Part shown: positions 44,455-55,220 of the stretch, piece after piece
Layout: each line of letters opens with the position of its first letter
Position numbering within the stretch: position 1 is the first letter of the stretch
NCBI GenBank assembly: GCA_020631735.1
Contig: CM036179.1
Coordinates: 21,691,063-21,755,062, forward strand
DNA from: Saccharum officinarum
Taxonomy: Eukaryota; Streptophyta; Magnoliopsida; Poales; Poaceae
Length of the DNA: 64,000 bases
Reading direction: 5' to 3'
Notes under the pieces: generated by a model
The model's database searches: none
Seen by the model: only the letters and a program-made list of their open reading frames with translations
What the model was told of the DNA's origin: nothing
Made by a program: the position numbers and the translations under genes

Positions 44455-45534
44455 TGTTGGGTACCAAAAACAAGGGGTACCCGCAATCAATGATTAAGAA
44501 AAACAAAACCAATAGGACTAGCCGAGACAGCGGATGAAAACACCTCGACCACGTTCCGACTCACACGAGGCTCGCTCGATGGGACGCCTCGACCACGTTC
44601 CGACTCGTATGAGTCTCGCTCGACGGGCCGCCTCGACTACCGAAAAGTCTCCGACTCGCACGACCCAGGGTCAGGCCACTCGAACCACCTTATTCACCAA
44701 CTCTGAGACAAAAGTCAGAGCATTTAATGCAAACTGCCAAACCACTTCCTACCCCCATGGCTACAGCAACAACCGGCGTGGGAGCAGTACCTGTGTCAAA
44801 TCTCACTTTTTAATGCCCATCCTGGGATGGGAGGTGAAAACCTATCACTGTACGCACCATACCATACACTATTTTGCCACTGATCACCCTTGAGGGAGAG
44901 TACGACAAGGACCGTACCCCGCGATCCCGGGGGCTCGGCCTTATCCGTTCACCGTCAATCCACCTCGACCCGTCCTCGACCCAACCTTGACTCACCGTCA
45001 GTCAACAAGGAAGAAAGGCCGACGTGACACAGGACCCGGAGTCTTTTCGCCGTCTCATCCTCTACGTCACCATGGTGCCCAGGGATGGCCGGCCATTCTC
45101 GGGGCACGTCGCTACAACAGCCTCCACAGCGTTCGACAAAACTTCACCTTAAAGACACCCCCGGCGTCCCTGCCTCCTCTTACCCTATAAAAGGGCAGGC
45201 AGGGGGCTCTACAAAGGGGGGACGACGAACGACAAACGACGAAAGACCAGTCACCTTCCCACCATAGAAGATCAACATCTCAAGCAATCTTCTTTGTACT
45301 CTCACTTTTTTCCTGAGACCTGGGATCGATTCCCTATCTCATAGCTTGTAACCCCTACGCAAGCACTTAGGTGCAAGGAAATACAATACGCCCCTCCTCG
45401 CTGGACGTAGGGTCTTCTTTTGTCCGAACTAGGATAAACCTCCGTGTACTCTCCTTGCATCACCATCCAGATTAGGGACACGCAGCATTTATTCACTCGT
45501 TGGCTTAGGACCCTCGCAGGACCAAACGCCGACA
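44455..45534 (+). repeat. gypsy 3-prime LTR
   Basis: 1,080 bp, collinear with 32,547-33,660. It has one fewer 44-bp unit but an extra CCAACCTTGACTC-containing stretch near 44,977. Ends CCGACA, followed by ACAAG. Confidence 0.93.
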
Positions 45535-45539
45535 ACAAG

Positions 45540-45646
45540 CAATCTGTACGATTAGTTATTTTTTTTAGTATACATTTAATACTCTATACATATATCAAAT
45601 ATCCGATGTGATAGGGTGTAAAGTTTTAAGGGAGAACTCATCAAGG
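45540..45646. mobile_element. MITE, right part (split by gypsy element)
   Basis: Continuation of 32,353-32,546. It carries the GATTAGTTATTTTTTTTAGT and ATCCGATGTGATAGGG family blocks and ends GAACTCATCAAGGC. Confidence 0.65.
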
Positions 45647-45707
45647 CCTGAATCTTGATCCGATCAGCAAAATTTTTTTTGACAGGCACAGGTTGCTAAC
45701 CACACTG

Positions 45708-45946
45708 GGCCTCGTTTAGATTCTAAATTTTTCCAATTTTGTTACTGTAGCACTTTCATTTGTATTTAACAATTAGTATTCAATCATAGACTAATTAGGC
45801 TTAAAAGATTCGTCTCGTGATTTACAACAAACTGTGCAGTTAGTTATTTCTTTTACATACATTAAGTGTTTCATGTATATGTCTAAAGATTGATGTGATA
45901 AAGAGAATGTAAAAATTTGGAATTTGGAATGGAAGTAGACCAGGCC
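45708..45946. mobile_element. MITE of the GGCCTNGTTTAG family
   Basis: The inverted ends GGCCTCGTTTAGATTC and GGCCTGGTCTACTTCC are imperfect. The CATAGACTAATTAGGCTTAA block and size fit the family. No clear TTA/TAA duplication. Confidence 0.6.
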
Positions 45947-46067
45947 TCACTCAACGTAGTCATCAATCGACATCAATCTTGCATCAATCTACAAGTTGCT
46001 CAGACAAACCAGGTTAGTTGCACGTTCTTTTTTCTCGGTCGAAGAAACGACCGGTGCAAGATTTTAA

Positions 46068-46342
46068 GGCCTGGTTTTACCGAAATTTTTTACATTCATC
46101 CGTCACATTAAATGTTTGACACGTGCATAGAGTATTAAACGTAGACAAAGAAAAACTAATTGCACAATTTTTAGGAAAATCGTGAGACGAATCTTTTATG
46201 TCTAATTAGTCCATGAAAAACCGTAAGTGCTACAGTAACCAAAATGTGCTAATAACGGATTAATTAGTATCATTAGATTCGCCAGTTCCTGACGGGTTCT
46301 ATAATTTATTTTTTTATTAGTATCCGAAAACCTCTCCCGACA
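46068..46342. mobile_element. MITE of the same family, cut by assembly gap
   Basis: Begins GGCCTGGTTTTACCG after TAA (46,065-46,067). Contains GAGACGAATCTTTTATGTCT and TAATTAGTCCATG. The right end lies in or beyond the N run. Confidence 0.55.
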
Positions 46343-46641
46343 NNNNNNNNNNNNNNNNNNNNNNNNNNNNNNNNNNNNNNNNNNNNNNNNNNNNNNNNNN
46401 NNNNNNNNNNNNNNNNNNNNNNNNNNNNNNNNNNNNNNNNNNNNNNNNNNNNNNNNNNNNNNNNNNNNNNNNNNNNNNNNNNNNNNNNNNNNNNNNNNNN
46501 NNNNNNNNNNNNNNNNNNNNNNNNNNNNNNNNNNNNNNNNNNNNNNNNNNNNNNNNNNNNNNNNNNNNNNNNNNNNNNNNNNNNNNNNNNNNNNNNNNNN
46601 NNNNNNNNNNNNNNNNNNNNNNNNNNNNNNNNNNNNNNNNN
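46343..46641. other. assembly gap (N run)
   Basis: 299 ambiguous bases. The ORF called across it is meaningless. Confidence 1.
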
Positions 46642-47048
46642 GTCATACTCCGTATACCTGCCATGAAAACGACGAGGTAGCTAAGGCACGTAAATTATTT
46701 GATTGGACTTATCCTTGCAGCAAGCATGTGACCAAATGACCAATGACCTTGGTTGATTGCCAGTTTGCCACGACGAACACTTCTTCATTCGAAGCGGACT
46801 AGTCGACTAGCGGAGTCGTCGCAGCCTATGAAAATGAAACGCGGTGGGCAATAATGCCAAATGATCGAGCGGCGGCCAAACAAAAAAATAAGACTTAACT
46901 CCTCGCATCATCAGAGAAATATGCATATAAAATATATGACGCTCAGGCCAGTGCAAATAAAACGTCCTTCGAACATGGTCTTCTTTCTCAAAAGCAATTT
47001 GCTTGGCAGTGGACGACCGGAGTAAAACGATGATCAATTTAGTCTTTA
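46642..47048. other. intergenic, nothing recognised
   Basis: No supported ORF or element. Confidence 0.4.
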
Positions 47049-47269
47049 GGCTCTGTTTGATGCAAAGGATTTTTAAAATATTGGAGAAATACTACGGTTT
47101 TACAAAATACTTTGGTTTTTAAAAGCTACTTAGTGTTTAGATACAAAAGATCTTGTAGTATCTAAAATCATGATTTTGTCAAAACTGTAATCTTTTTGGA
47201 GTTTTAGAAACTCCATACATGACCTCTTTTTGTCAAAGCTACTTAGTGTTTAGAAACTCCAAACAGTCT
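47049..47269. mobile_element. Tourist/Harbinger-like MITE
   Basis: Starts GGCTCTGTTTGATGC after TTA (47,046-47,048). Ends CTCCAAACAGTCT before TTA (47,270-47,272). The internal AAAGCTACTTAGTGTTTAGA block is repeated twice (about 47,127 and 47,236). Non-coding. Confidence 0.6.
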
Positions 47270-47607
47270 TTAATGTACTTTTATTTTTTAGAGGAGATCA
47301 TTTTATGTCTTATTGTCCATTTTTTGCATTGACCTTTGTTTTCGTGTGATATACGGACTGTGAGGCACTCTTCGAGTGTCCTTTTATTAAAAAAAATGGT
47401 TCCGAACACACTTGACATTGCAAGAAAATGATGAGCGCTTCACTGTACATTGTGCACGCTACAATTACTCGTAGTAAATACAAATATACTGTTGTAGCAG
47501 GCTAGGAAAAGATTCGAGTGGAAAAAGAAAACCGTGGAACACAATCTCTGGTTGTTACATAGTTACTAGTACATTACATACCAGTTTAAAAAAAAAGAAA
47601 AACGTAC

Positions 47608-48052
47608 TTAGACTATCCGCAGTGGGTACTCTAAAACGATGCTCTAAAGTTATAGAATATGAATATAGAGTAAAAACTGCTGCACTGGGTACTTAAAATG
47701 ATACTCTATCATTTCTCTTACTCTATATTTAGAGTAGTACAGTGCTTACTCTATACTCTATGGTGGCGGGCCCAACTAGCTAAACAAAGGGAAAAATGCT
47801 ATAACTCACAAACCAAAAATCCAAATTAAATTTCGATTGCACCATTAAATTCGTCTCAATAAATCCTTCAAAACTAGATCACACATGAATATATTTAGAT
47901 AAAGTGACAAGTGGGTCCCACAGTGGATAGAGTGGATAGAGGATGATATAGATGATGGATGGGTGCGGGAGAATTGAGTATAGAGGAGAGAATCTTGCTA
48001 ACTAGGATGTATAGAGGATGAATATAGAGGTCCATGAGTGCGGGTAGTCTTA
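47608..48052. mobile_element. miniature TIR element, superfamily unresolved
   Basis: The ends TTAGACTATCCGC and TAAGACTACCCGC (read inward) are inverted repeats, and CGTAC flanks both sides. The interior is rich in CTCTA/TAGAG motifs. No ORF. It ends about 120 bp from the UGT copy 2 stop. Confidence 0.5.
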
Positions 48053-48124
48053 CGTACCATACCGTCGACGAAAACGAAAATTGCAGCAATTTTGCAAGCT
48101 TCTGCTATTCTTCCTGCATCCGTA

Positions 48125-48150
48125 CTGCCATTGCAAATTTGCAATGGCAG
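48125..48150. repeat. perfect 26-bp palindrome downstream of UGT copy 2
   Basis: CTGCCATTGCAAA is followed immediately by its exact reverse complement. It lies 24 bp past the UGT stop, so it would form a loopless hairpin in the 3-prime UTR. It could affect RNA 3-prime processing or simply be a repeat scar. Confidence 0.9.
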
Positions 48151-48173
48151 GTCCATGCATGCACTGTTCTAGC

Positions 48174-49688
48174 CTAATCTTTTTGGCCTCCACATTGCCT
48201 GAAGCTCTCAATCAGCTGCGTGAGGTTCTCATACGAGGACCCTCCTTTCTCCATGGCCCCATGAGCTTTTTCTCCGTACTCCCTGGCCCTCCTCCTCCTC
48301 TCGTCGGCCCCTTCCCCTTCGCCCATCATCGCCGACACCGCCCGCACGATGTCCGCACGCGCCACCGCCAAGTTCTCGTCGTCGAACATCATCGCGGGCG
48401 CCGTGACGCCGACGGGCACGCCGACGCCGAGCACGTCCACCACCAGCCGCTCGTTCAAGAACTGGTCGGCGAAGTGCGGCCACGTCACCACGGGCACGCC
48501 GTGCGCCACGGACTCCAGCAGCGAGTTCCAGCCGCAGTGGGTGACGAAACCCCCCACGGCGCGGTGGGACAGGATGGCGAGCTGCGGCGCCCAGCCACGC
48601 ACCACGAGGCCGCGCCCCGCCGTGCGCGCCTCGAGCGCCCCCAGCCACTCCTGCACCTCCGGCGCGGCCGCCACCTCGGCCTCCTTCACCACCCAGAGGA
48701 ACGGCCTGCCGGAGTCCTCGAGGCCATGGCCGACCTCGAAGAGCTGCTTCGGGAGCTTCCGCACCAGGCTGCCGAAGCTGACGAACACGACGGAGTCCGT
48801 GTCCTTGGAGTCGAGCCAGGCGGCCACCACCGCGCTCTGCTGGACGCCGCCCGACGACGTGTCCCCGCGCGACGCCATGGCATCGACGTCCCGGTTGGAG
48901 AGGCAGAGCGGGCCAAGCGTCCACACGGGTTTGCCGAGCGCCGCCTCGTAGCACGACACGAACTGGCCCTCGAGGTCCACGAACGTGTTCACCACCGCGC
49001 CGTCGGCCGTGCGCATGGCCTCCACGCACTCCGTCCAGAGCGCCTCCCACCCCGGCAAGTTAAAGAAGCCCGGCGCCGTGGCCTTGGTCACCTCCACGTG
49101 CACCGGCATGCCTGGCACCACGAACCTCTCCTGGTCGTCGTCGGCCGCCGCGGTCAGCTCGTGCAACCCGTGGTCGATGCCGTTGAGGTCGCAGAGAGAG
49201 TAGAAGCATGACGGCCCGTGGAAGAAGAGGCGAGGGATGCCGAGGCTTCTGGCAACGCCGGCCGTCCACGGGTTGCACCAGTCGGAGATGATGCAGCTCG
49301 GGCGCAGCGCCAGCGCTCCCAGGTACGCTTCCAGCGGGCCGGCGAGCTTCCGCAGGGCGTTGAACAAGGGGATCAAGTGGCTGTTGTCCGTGACCTGGTC
49401 CACGTTCTCGATGCCCAGGGGCAGGCCGTCGTCGGTGTCCGTCGGCAGCGGGAGCTCGACGATCTCGAGGGACAGCTTAGTGCGCACGGCCTGCTCGGCG
49501 ACGCCACGCAGCCGTGCGCCGTTCAGCGGTGTCGTCACCAAGCTCGCGCGCGCGCCGCGCTCCGCCAGGAGGCGGGCGAGGTTGACCATGGGGATGGTGT
49601 GGCCCTGCGCCACGAGGGGGACGATGACGAAGTGAGGTGGCGGTGGTGGCGCTGGCATAGCAGCAGCGGATTCCTCGGTGGGCGCCAT
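48174..49688 (-). CDS. UDP-glycosyltransferase copy 2 (UGT73-like), intact
   Basis: A 504-aa intronless family-1 glycosyltransferase, normal length for the family. It is expected to be a soluble cytosolic enzyme transferring glucose from UDP-glucose to a small hydroxylated acceptor. The acceptor cannot be read from sequence. The N-terminal domain begins MAPTEESAAAMPAPPPPPHF. The catalytic histidine is H30 (AQGH), and its partner D136 is in IISDWCNPWTAGVA. The PSPG box is residues 366-409, WAPQLAILSHRAVGGFVTHC... ending FADQ, with W22 of the box and a final Q as in glucosyltransferases. The start at 49,688 is chosen over the ORF limit at 49,931. A TATATA lies about 100 bp upstream of it, the upstream residues (KRVYESFQNVCQILAG) are not family-like, and copy 1 has its ATG at the equivalent place. 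It is convergent with the frameshifted paralogue at 12,832-14,330 and flanked by MITEs. Confidence 0.95.
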   Translation of the reverse strand: MAPTEESAAAMPAPPPPPHFVIVPLVAQGHTIPMVNLARLLAERGARASLVTTPLNGARLRGVAEQAVRTKLSLEIVELPLPTDTDDGLPLGIENVDQVTDNSHLIPLFNALRKLAGPLEAYLGALALRPSCIISDWCNPWTAGVARSLGIPRLFFHGPSCFYSLCDLNGIDHGLHELTAAADDDQERFVVPGMPVHVEVTKATAPGFFNLPGWEALWTECVEAMRTADGAVVNTFVDLEGQFVSCYEAALGKPVWTLGPLCLSNRDVDAMASRGDTSSGGVQQSAVVAAWLDSKDTDSVVFVSFGSLVRKLPKQLFEVGHGLEDSGRPFLWVVKEAEVAAAPEVQEWLGALEARTAGRGLVVRGWAPQLAILSHRAVGGFVTHCGWNSLLESVAHGVPVVTWPHFADQFLNERLVVDVLGVGVPVGVTAPAMMFDDENLAVARADIVRAVSAMMGEGEGADERRRRAREYGEKAHGAMEKGGSSYENLTQLIESFRQCGGQKD

Positions 49689-49787
49689 GGACGTGCTAAG
49701 CAGCCTAAGCTTAACTTCGGGCGGGCACCGCAGGAATGGTGTAAGAAATACAGTGGCCTGGGAGTAGAAGGATCGAGGTGCTGATTG

Positions 49788-49793
49788 TATATA
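49788..49793 (-). promoter_or_regulatory. TATA box candidate of UGT copy 2
   Basis: TATATA about 100 bp upstream of the ATG, giving a leader of roughly 65-75 nt. No other ATG lies between it and the start. Confidence 0.55.
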
Positions 49794-49799
49794 GCCATG

Positions 49800-50395
49800 G
49801 GAGGCAACTTTTTTTTCCACAAGTAGGCTCGATCCTCCCAGGTTTCCAGCCAAAATTTGGCAAACATTTTGGAAACTTTCGTAGACTCGTTTGATGAAGA
49901 CGCTAAAAAAAATTTGTATTTCAAGGGTCATTTAATCTTCAGAAATCAAAGCTTGCACGCGGCTGAAAACCTTCGAGTTATCCACCGAACTCCGAACATC
50001 AGTATTTTTTTTTCCCTACAAAGGCTGAGCATATATTTATAAATTATAACTAAGGGTTACATCTACCATTACTGATGTTGTCAGGACATATTTTTACAAG
50101 CTTGATTTTCTAGAACAGAACATGAGCAACCCTATTTGGCTATTTTTGTCTCTTCTACGATGCGCAATCTCAGCCTCTCTAAGCTCATCCACGGGCACCG
50201 AACATCAGATAGGCAAGGATGCCCTCTGAATTCCTTGGAAAAGTTTCAGTTGTCGAGACGTTTAGCAGGAGCCGGACCATCGATGCCAGCAAGGCAGCAA
50301 TCTTGGCGTCATCGATCACCAGAAGCTTGCACAGCTGCAAGAGACCTCCAATGATCTTGCCTCGTCATGTCCGTACGTTTTGCCGTTTGGACATA
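49800..50395. other. intergenic, UGT copy 2 upstream region
   Basis: No recognised element. It includes the presumed proximal promoter on the minus strand. Confidence 0.4.
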
Positions 50396-50557
50396 CTCCC
50401 TCACTCCATTCTAAATTATAAAAATTATAAGTAGTTTTAGCTTTTCTAGGTACATAGTTTATAGAATGCAACTACACATAGCATGGTATTTAGGTAGAAA
50501 ATAAAATTTATGTATCTAGAAAAACCAAAGTGACTTATAATTTAAAAAAGGAGAAAG
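50396..50557. mobile_element. Stowaway MITE
   Basis: The ends CTCCCTCACTCCATTCTAAA and CTTTCTCCTTTTTTAAATTA (read inward) are flanked by TA on both sides. 162 bp, AT-rich. Confidence 0.65.
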
Positions 50558-51049
50558 TATTTTTTTTCAAAACACGAATGCATGTGGGTATGGAAAAGGA
50601 AAAAGGATTGCTATTATACAAGTTCTTTTTTTTCAAATGGTCAGGCGATGTCGCTGGAGTTATGCTTATCTTGGTGCTTACGTCAGCTCAACAGCAAAAG
50701 ACAGCAGTTGGACCCAAAAATCCATCGCCTGAGACCTCAGCCGACTGAATTCTAGCAGAGGAGCCGACTGAATTCGTCTTAGGTGGATGTGTCCCAGTGA
50801 GCTGTCTCTTCTCTCCGGATTGCACAAATCAGGACCTCACCCCCCAAGCAAATGAACAAACGTTCTGTTAGTTACATTGAGGGGGTATTGTAAGTAGGAG
50901 ACTTGGAATCAAGACCTTAAATCTGTAGTCTGAGGTTGGAATGATTATCATTCACTTGCAGACTTGTCTGACGTTGGAATGATTATCATTCACTTAATTC
51001 GAGGGTTGCGCATACTGCGGAGGCGTTCGGTGCCGGCACCGACAGATGC

Positions 51050-51136
51050 TGCGTCGATGTCCTCAAGTTCGCGCCCTGCCCCACCGTCCAGCACATCATC
51101 AGCAAGGGCGCCAAGGTCATCCTTTCAAGCCACTTG
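51050..51136 (+). pseudogene. phosphoglycerate-kinase-like exon fragment
   Basis: The frame ending at 51,136 encodes PCPTVQHIISKGAKVILSSH plus L. It closely resembles the conserved (I)SKGAKVILSSHLGRPKG region of plant phosphoglycerate kinase (glycolysis and Calvin cycle). After removal of the MITE at 51,137, the next bases are GTGAG, a normal 5-prime splice site directly after the codon for L. No further PGK exon was recognised in the following 3 kb, so it is probably a captured or relic exon. Confidence 0.55.
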
Positions 51137-51380
51137 GGGTGTGTTCACTTCCCCATCCCAACCCAAAATATTTCCTCTTCCACCCATCACATCAAATCTT
51201 TCGACGCATGCATGGAGCATTAAATGTAGGTAAAAAAGATAACTAATTGCATAGTTTGTCTGTAAATGTCGGGATGAATCTTTTGAGCCTAGTTAGTCCA
51301 TAATTAAACAAATTTTGCCAAATAACAACGAAAGATGCTACAGTAACTTTTCAGCTACTTTTCGCGAAGTGAACACACCC
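51137..51380. mobile_element. Tourist/Harbinger-like MITE at an exon-intron boundary
   Basis: The perfect 15-bp inverted ends GGGTGTGTTCACTTC and GAAGTGAACACACCC are flanked by TTG on both sides (51,134-51,136 and 51,381-51,383). The inner GAGCCTAGTTAGTCCATAAT and ATGCTACAGTAACTTTT blocks are family hallmarks. Confidence 0.85.
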
Positions 51381-51383
51381 TTG

Positions 51384-53454
51384 GTGAGTTCCCAGCCTTC
51401 TCGTTTCTCATCTGATTTGGGGAAGCAATGCTCTTGCCACGCATAGAAAACATAGGAATTAAGTACTCCTAGGATATGTGTGTTTGTGATAATCTGATTT
51501 GCTTTGGTTAAGTAATAATACTATATACATGGACACAGAACACTGGCTATTAGTTGTGATTTTGCTTCAGGTGTTATATGATTTTAGCTTATCTTCAAAC
51601 ATCTAACTATCACCTTTTTTTTTCATTTTTGGGCGAAAACTGGGAATTGTTGGAAAGGTGAAAGAGAATTATTTTAGATGATCAGGTGCTCGCCAAAGTC
51701 CGATGAATGTAGTGAGGTGTGCTTCCTTGAATCCACAAAGGGTGCATTATGCAGATTCTTAGCTTTGGGGATGCTGTTGCTGTGTACCCAGCTTGATGGA
51801 AAAGGTCTCTCTAATCTTAGTTGAATATGATGTCGTGCTCCAATCTTACGTCCAGGTTTGCACTGTCAATTCTCTTATGCTCCAGGGAGTATATTGAAGC
51901 ATGAAATGGCATGAAGATCAATAATACAAGGAGGCAACATAGCTGGGCAAGGGGCACCATCAGCTGCATCTCAGACATGTACACAAGGTTCATTCAGTTT
52001 CCCTCCTGAATCAAGTAATACGTTAATGCTTCCACGATGCTGAAGCCAAAAGGCTTGTCGTTTTCTGCTTGACATTAAAATAATAATTTGTTTATTAAAT
52101 TTACCGTTGTGTTTGTTCCAATGTCTCTTGAAAAGTTTGTAGTCGTATCTCGTTATATGCAAGGAGGTAGTGAGATATGTTTTTTTTCAATGAATTGGCG
52201 TGATGTTGTAGCCACCCTATTTTGTAGCAGGGCATTAACATTAAAATGGCTTACTTGCATATTCAATTTTGGTATGAAAGCTACTTTTTATTTCAGTGAG
52301 GGATTAACCTCTTTGAGGATGTTGTTATCAGAGAAATAAACATTCTTAGCAAGCTGATCTAGAAAAACTGTGAGGATAGTTAATTATCAGTTAGTTTGTT
52401 GTAAATAGACCTGTTCTTGGTGGCATTGCCACATTTCTATTCAATAGTCTGATACTCTAATAAATTTTTCAGGATCTTATGAGAAGAAATCGGCTTAAGA
52501 TAAATTTTAGACCTAGATCATATGAAGTACCACAAGAACTATTGCTAATAAATTTCAGGCCTAGATCATATTAAGTGACATTGCTCAACTGTTTCAGTCT
52601 CCTTCCTTCGAACCAGACTGTAAGCATGCCGGGGATCCTAGCAGCAACAGTTGAGCACACCCACTAACCCCTTTCTAGCAGTTGATTAGAAGCAAAGAAT
52701 ATGAGTCAGCATTTGATGAACAGATGCTTTGAGTAGATTTGTTATTTTTGGATATGAATATTTCATATTTGTATTGTCTCAACTTGAACCCATGTCTACC
52801 TTTAAAAATTAAGACTAAGACCTATGCGGGTTAAATTTATATTGAGGGCAGGGTATATCTGTATCCGCTATCTGGAGCCCCTTTGGACTACATTGCCACC
52901 TTGCCAGTAAGCAACAACTTCAATTTGGTTGGCCTTCATTTACTACAGCAGTAGTGTTCTATTTATGTTTGAATATGCACAAGGTAGTCACCAGATAATT
53001 GACAGTTAGGTTTGTACTTCAATTGCCTCATGAAGTGCTGTGTGCTAAAGCTTTCTTATTTACATCTTAAAAAAGCATGTAAATAGGTTTTGTCTGCCAA
53101 GACAGTGGTGCAAATATGATCTCCTGTGACCAATTTAGCTGAAGACGTGTCTGCCTCCAAGCGATGGGATTAACTAACTGTTTTGGACAGCCAGAGAAAT
53201 GAGAGATGTCTGCCTCCAAGCGATCCACACTTGGGATGAGTTCATCACTGCTCTGAATGATAAGCTTGACCTTGGCACCATAGTGAGATGAAGAGGAAGT
53301 TGATAAAGATGTGAAATCCCGAACAAAAAGGAAAGGGAAACTTGGAGATGCCATTTGACTACCCATAACTTCTGGAAGGAACCCTATGCTTACTTTGATT
53401 CTAGAAATCCTACAAAGATGTGGCCATTTTGCGAGCACAACTAATGATGTTTAG
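51384..53454. other. AT-rich sequence, possibly Helitron interior
   Basis: It begins with the GTGAGTT splice-donor-like sequence and looks intron-like throughout. CTAGATCATAT phrases are repeated (52,512 and 52,562). The minus-strand ORF at 53,067-53,438 (123 codons) is unrecognised. No gene is called. Confidence 0.4.
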
Positions 53455-54444
53455 GGGTCTTTTCATGAGTGAATAAGATGGGAGTTCATATGATTCAGAT
53501 CTAGTTTGTATAAAAGTGTACCTTAATATAAACCCAAGGTTGATACTGCATTGTTTTTTTCCTTTTGTGAAACCAGTGTATAGTTTGTCCATCACGAGAT
53601 TAGACATACTTGTTTGTTTTAGGTTGTTATTATTATTTTGCTGATTTTTGAGTTGACATCCATTGTTTTAAGGCATCTATTAATCACATGTATTCCATAG
53701 CTAGGAACCTCTTGCCCATCAATTAGTTCCACTCCCTGTACTACTTATATTTTTTCTGAATCCACAGGTTCATCAGTTTGGTCCAGTTTAGTGAAATTTT
53801 AGTACAGTACCAATATTGACAATGTTTCTTTACAATCCTATATGTTATATCCAGTTTTTGAGTGATAACGATGTTGCAAACATCATGTTTGAAATATCAC
53901 TTGTAATTGCAATGTTGCAAACATCATACACAAAATAGCACTTGTAATGGGTCTTTTCATGAGTGAATAAGATGGGAGTTCATATGATTCAGATCCAGTT
54001 TGTATGAAATTGTACCTTAATATAAACCCAAGGTTGATATTGCACTGTTTTTTTTTCTTTTGTGAAACCAGTATATAGGTTGTTCATCACGAGATCAGAC
54101 ATACTTGTTTATTTTAGGTTGTTATTATTATTTTGCTGACTTTGGAGTTGAGATCCATTGTTTTAAGGTATCTATCAATCAAATGTATTTCATAGCTAGG
54201 AACCCATTGCCCATCAATTAGTTCCACTCCCTATACTATTTATACCTTTTCTGAATCCACATGTTCATCAGTTTGGTCCAATTTAGTGAAATTTGAGTAC
54301 AGTACCTATATTGACAATGTTTCTTTACAATCCTACTATGTTATATCTAGTTTTTGAGTGATAATGATGTTGCAAACATCATGTTTGAAATATCACTTGT
54401 AATTGCAATGTTGCAAACATCATACACAAAATAGCACTTGTAAT
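53455..54444 (+). repeat. 494-bp tandem duplication
   Basis: GGGTCTTTTCATGAGTGAAT begins copies at 53,455 and 53,949. They are collinear to CACTTGTAAT at 53,948 and 54,444 with scattered substitutions. Within each, a 38-40 bp sub-repeat containing ATGTTGCAAACATCA occurs twice, with one more copy just after the second unit. Confidence 0.9.
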
Positions 54445-54562
54445 GGTGATGTTGCAAACATCACATGCAAAAAATTGTTTTTTTGGTAACAATATAACAC
54501 ATTCATACTTATATTGTCATGGTGTGATTTTCCCCCATTCCAACGCACGGGCATTTACCTAG
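54445..54562 (+). mobile_element. Helitron-like 3-prime end
   Basis: CCAACGCACGGGCATTTAC ends CTAG at 54,559-54,562, followed by T. This is the usual grass Helitron terminus, although its stem is weak here. The 5-prime TC end was not found. The element may include the tandem duplication and the PGK-like exon. Confidence 0.55.
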
Positions 54563-55206
54563 TTAATATATAAATGCATAATTTGCGTGATATTTTAATT
54601 CCACGCCTAAATCAATAGTAAATTTGATGAAAACATTAATGCAAAAAAAGGTCTTAACATTGTAGTAATTCATAACGTATAGTTCTTTTTTTAAAAAAGA
54701 TTACTCATTAGTTTTTTTAAAAAGATTACTCATTAGTAATTCATAACATATAGTTTATAGCAAAACTTGGATAAAAATTGTGAAACAAAATTAGTGCTAG
54801 TACCTAATTTTGATGACTCATTCATATATTCTCCTCATAGAAAAAAAACTTCCGTGAAAAGTCTTAAGACTAGCCATCCGGCAAGGATTGTTACAAGACT
54901 ATATAGTGTGCTAACCGAGAAGATAGAATCGCGAAATGGACCGACACAGTCCCGTCCGATGACAGAGGCAATTTTGTAGGTCGATGGGCAACGAAAGACT
55001 AGCTCTGGACCTCTGGTGCTTTTTTGTTGGGCTGACTAGGACCACTTTGTAATATTTGAAGCTGGGCATGGAAAATTAAAGGGGGAATAAGGGGATTTGG
55101 GCCACGCCCCCAGGCCCAAATCCGCTCTTGAATGCAATTTCTTTCTGACCATCTTATTGCACCGCCATTTTCACGTATCATCTCTATCTCTAATGGCGGT
55201 GCGTAA
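54563..55206. other. intergenic, nothing recognised
   Basis: AT-rich, with a short direct repeat AAAAAAGATTACTCATTAGT near 54,694 and 54,718. No gene supported. Confidence 0.4.
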
Positions 55207-55220
55207 CATCTCTATCTCTA

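Larger units (their letters stand above)
32547..45534 (+). mobile_element. Ty3/gypsy retrotransposon, Tat-lineage, with both LTRs and antisense ORF
   Basis: LTRs at 32,547-33,660 and 44,455-45,534 are bounded by TGTCGG...CCGACA, with single substitutions at the inner ends. Perfect 5-bp target duplications ACAAG lie at 32,542-32,546 and 45,535-45,539. The order gag, protease, RT, RNase H, integrase is gypsy-type. A long 3-prime region carrying an antisense gene is characteristic of Tat-group elements such as Grande and RIRE2. Multiple stops and frameshifts make it non-autonomous now. Confidence 0.93.

Noticed and set aside
48081..49784. Long plus-strand ORFs opposite UGT copy 2.
   Set aside because: Shadows. 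The minus strand encodes the PSPG box and catalytic residues.
49689..49931. An N-terminal extension of UGT copy 2 from 49,931.
   Set aside because: The extension lies upstream of the TATA candidate and is not family-like. The ATG at 49,688 fits the family N-terminus.
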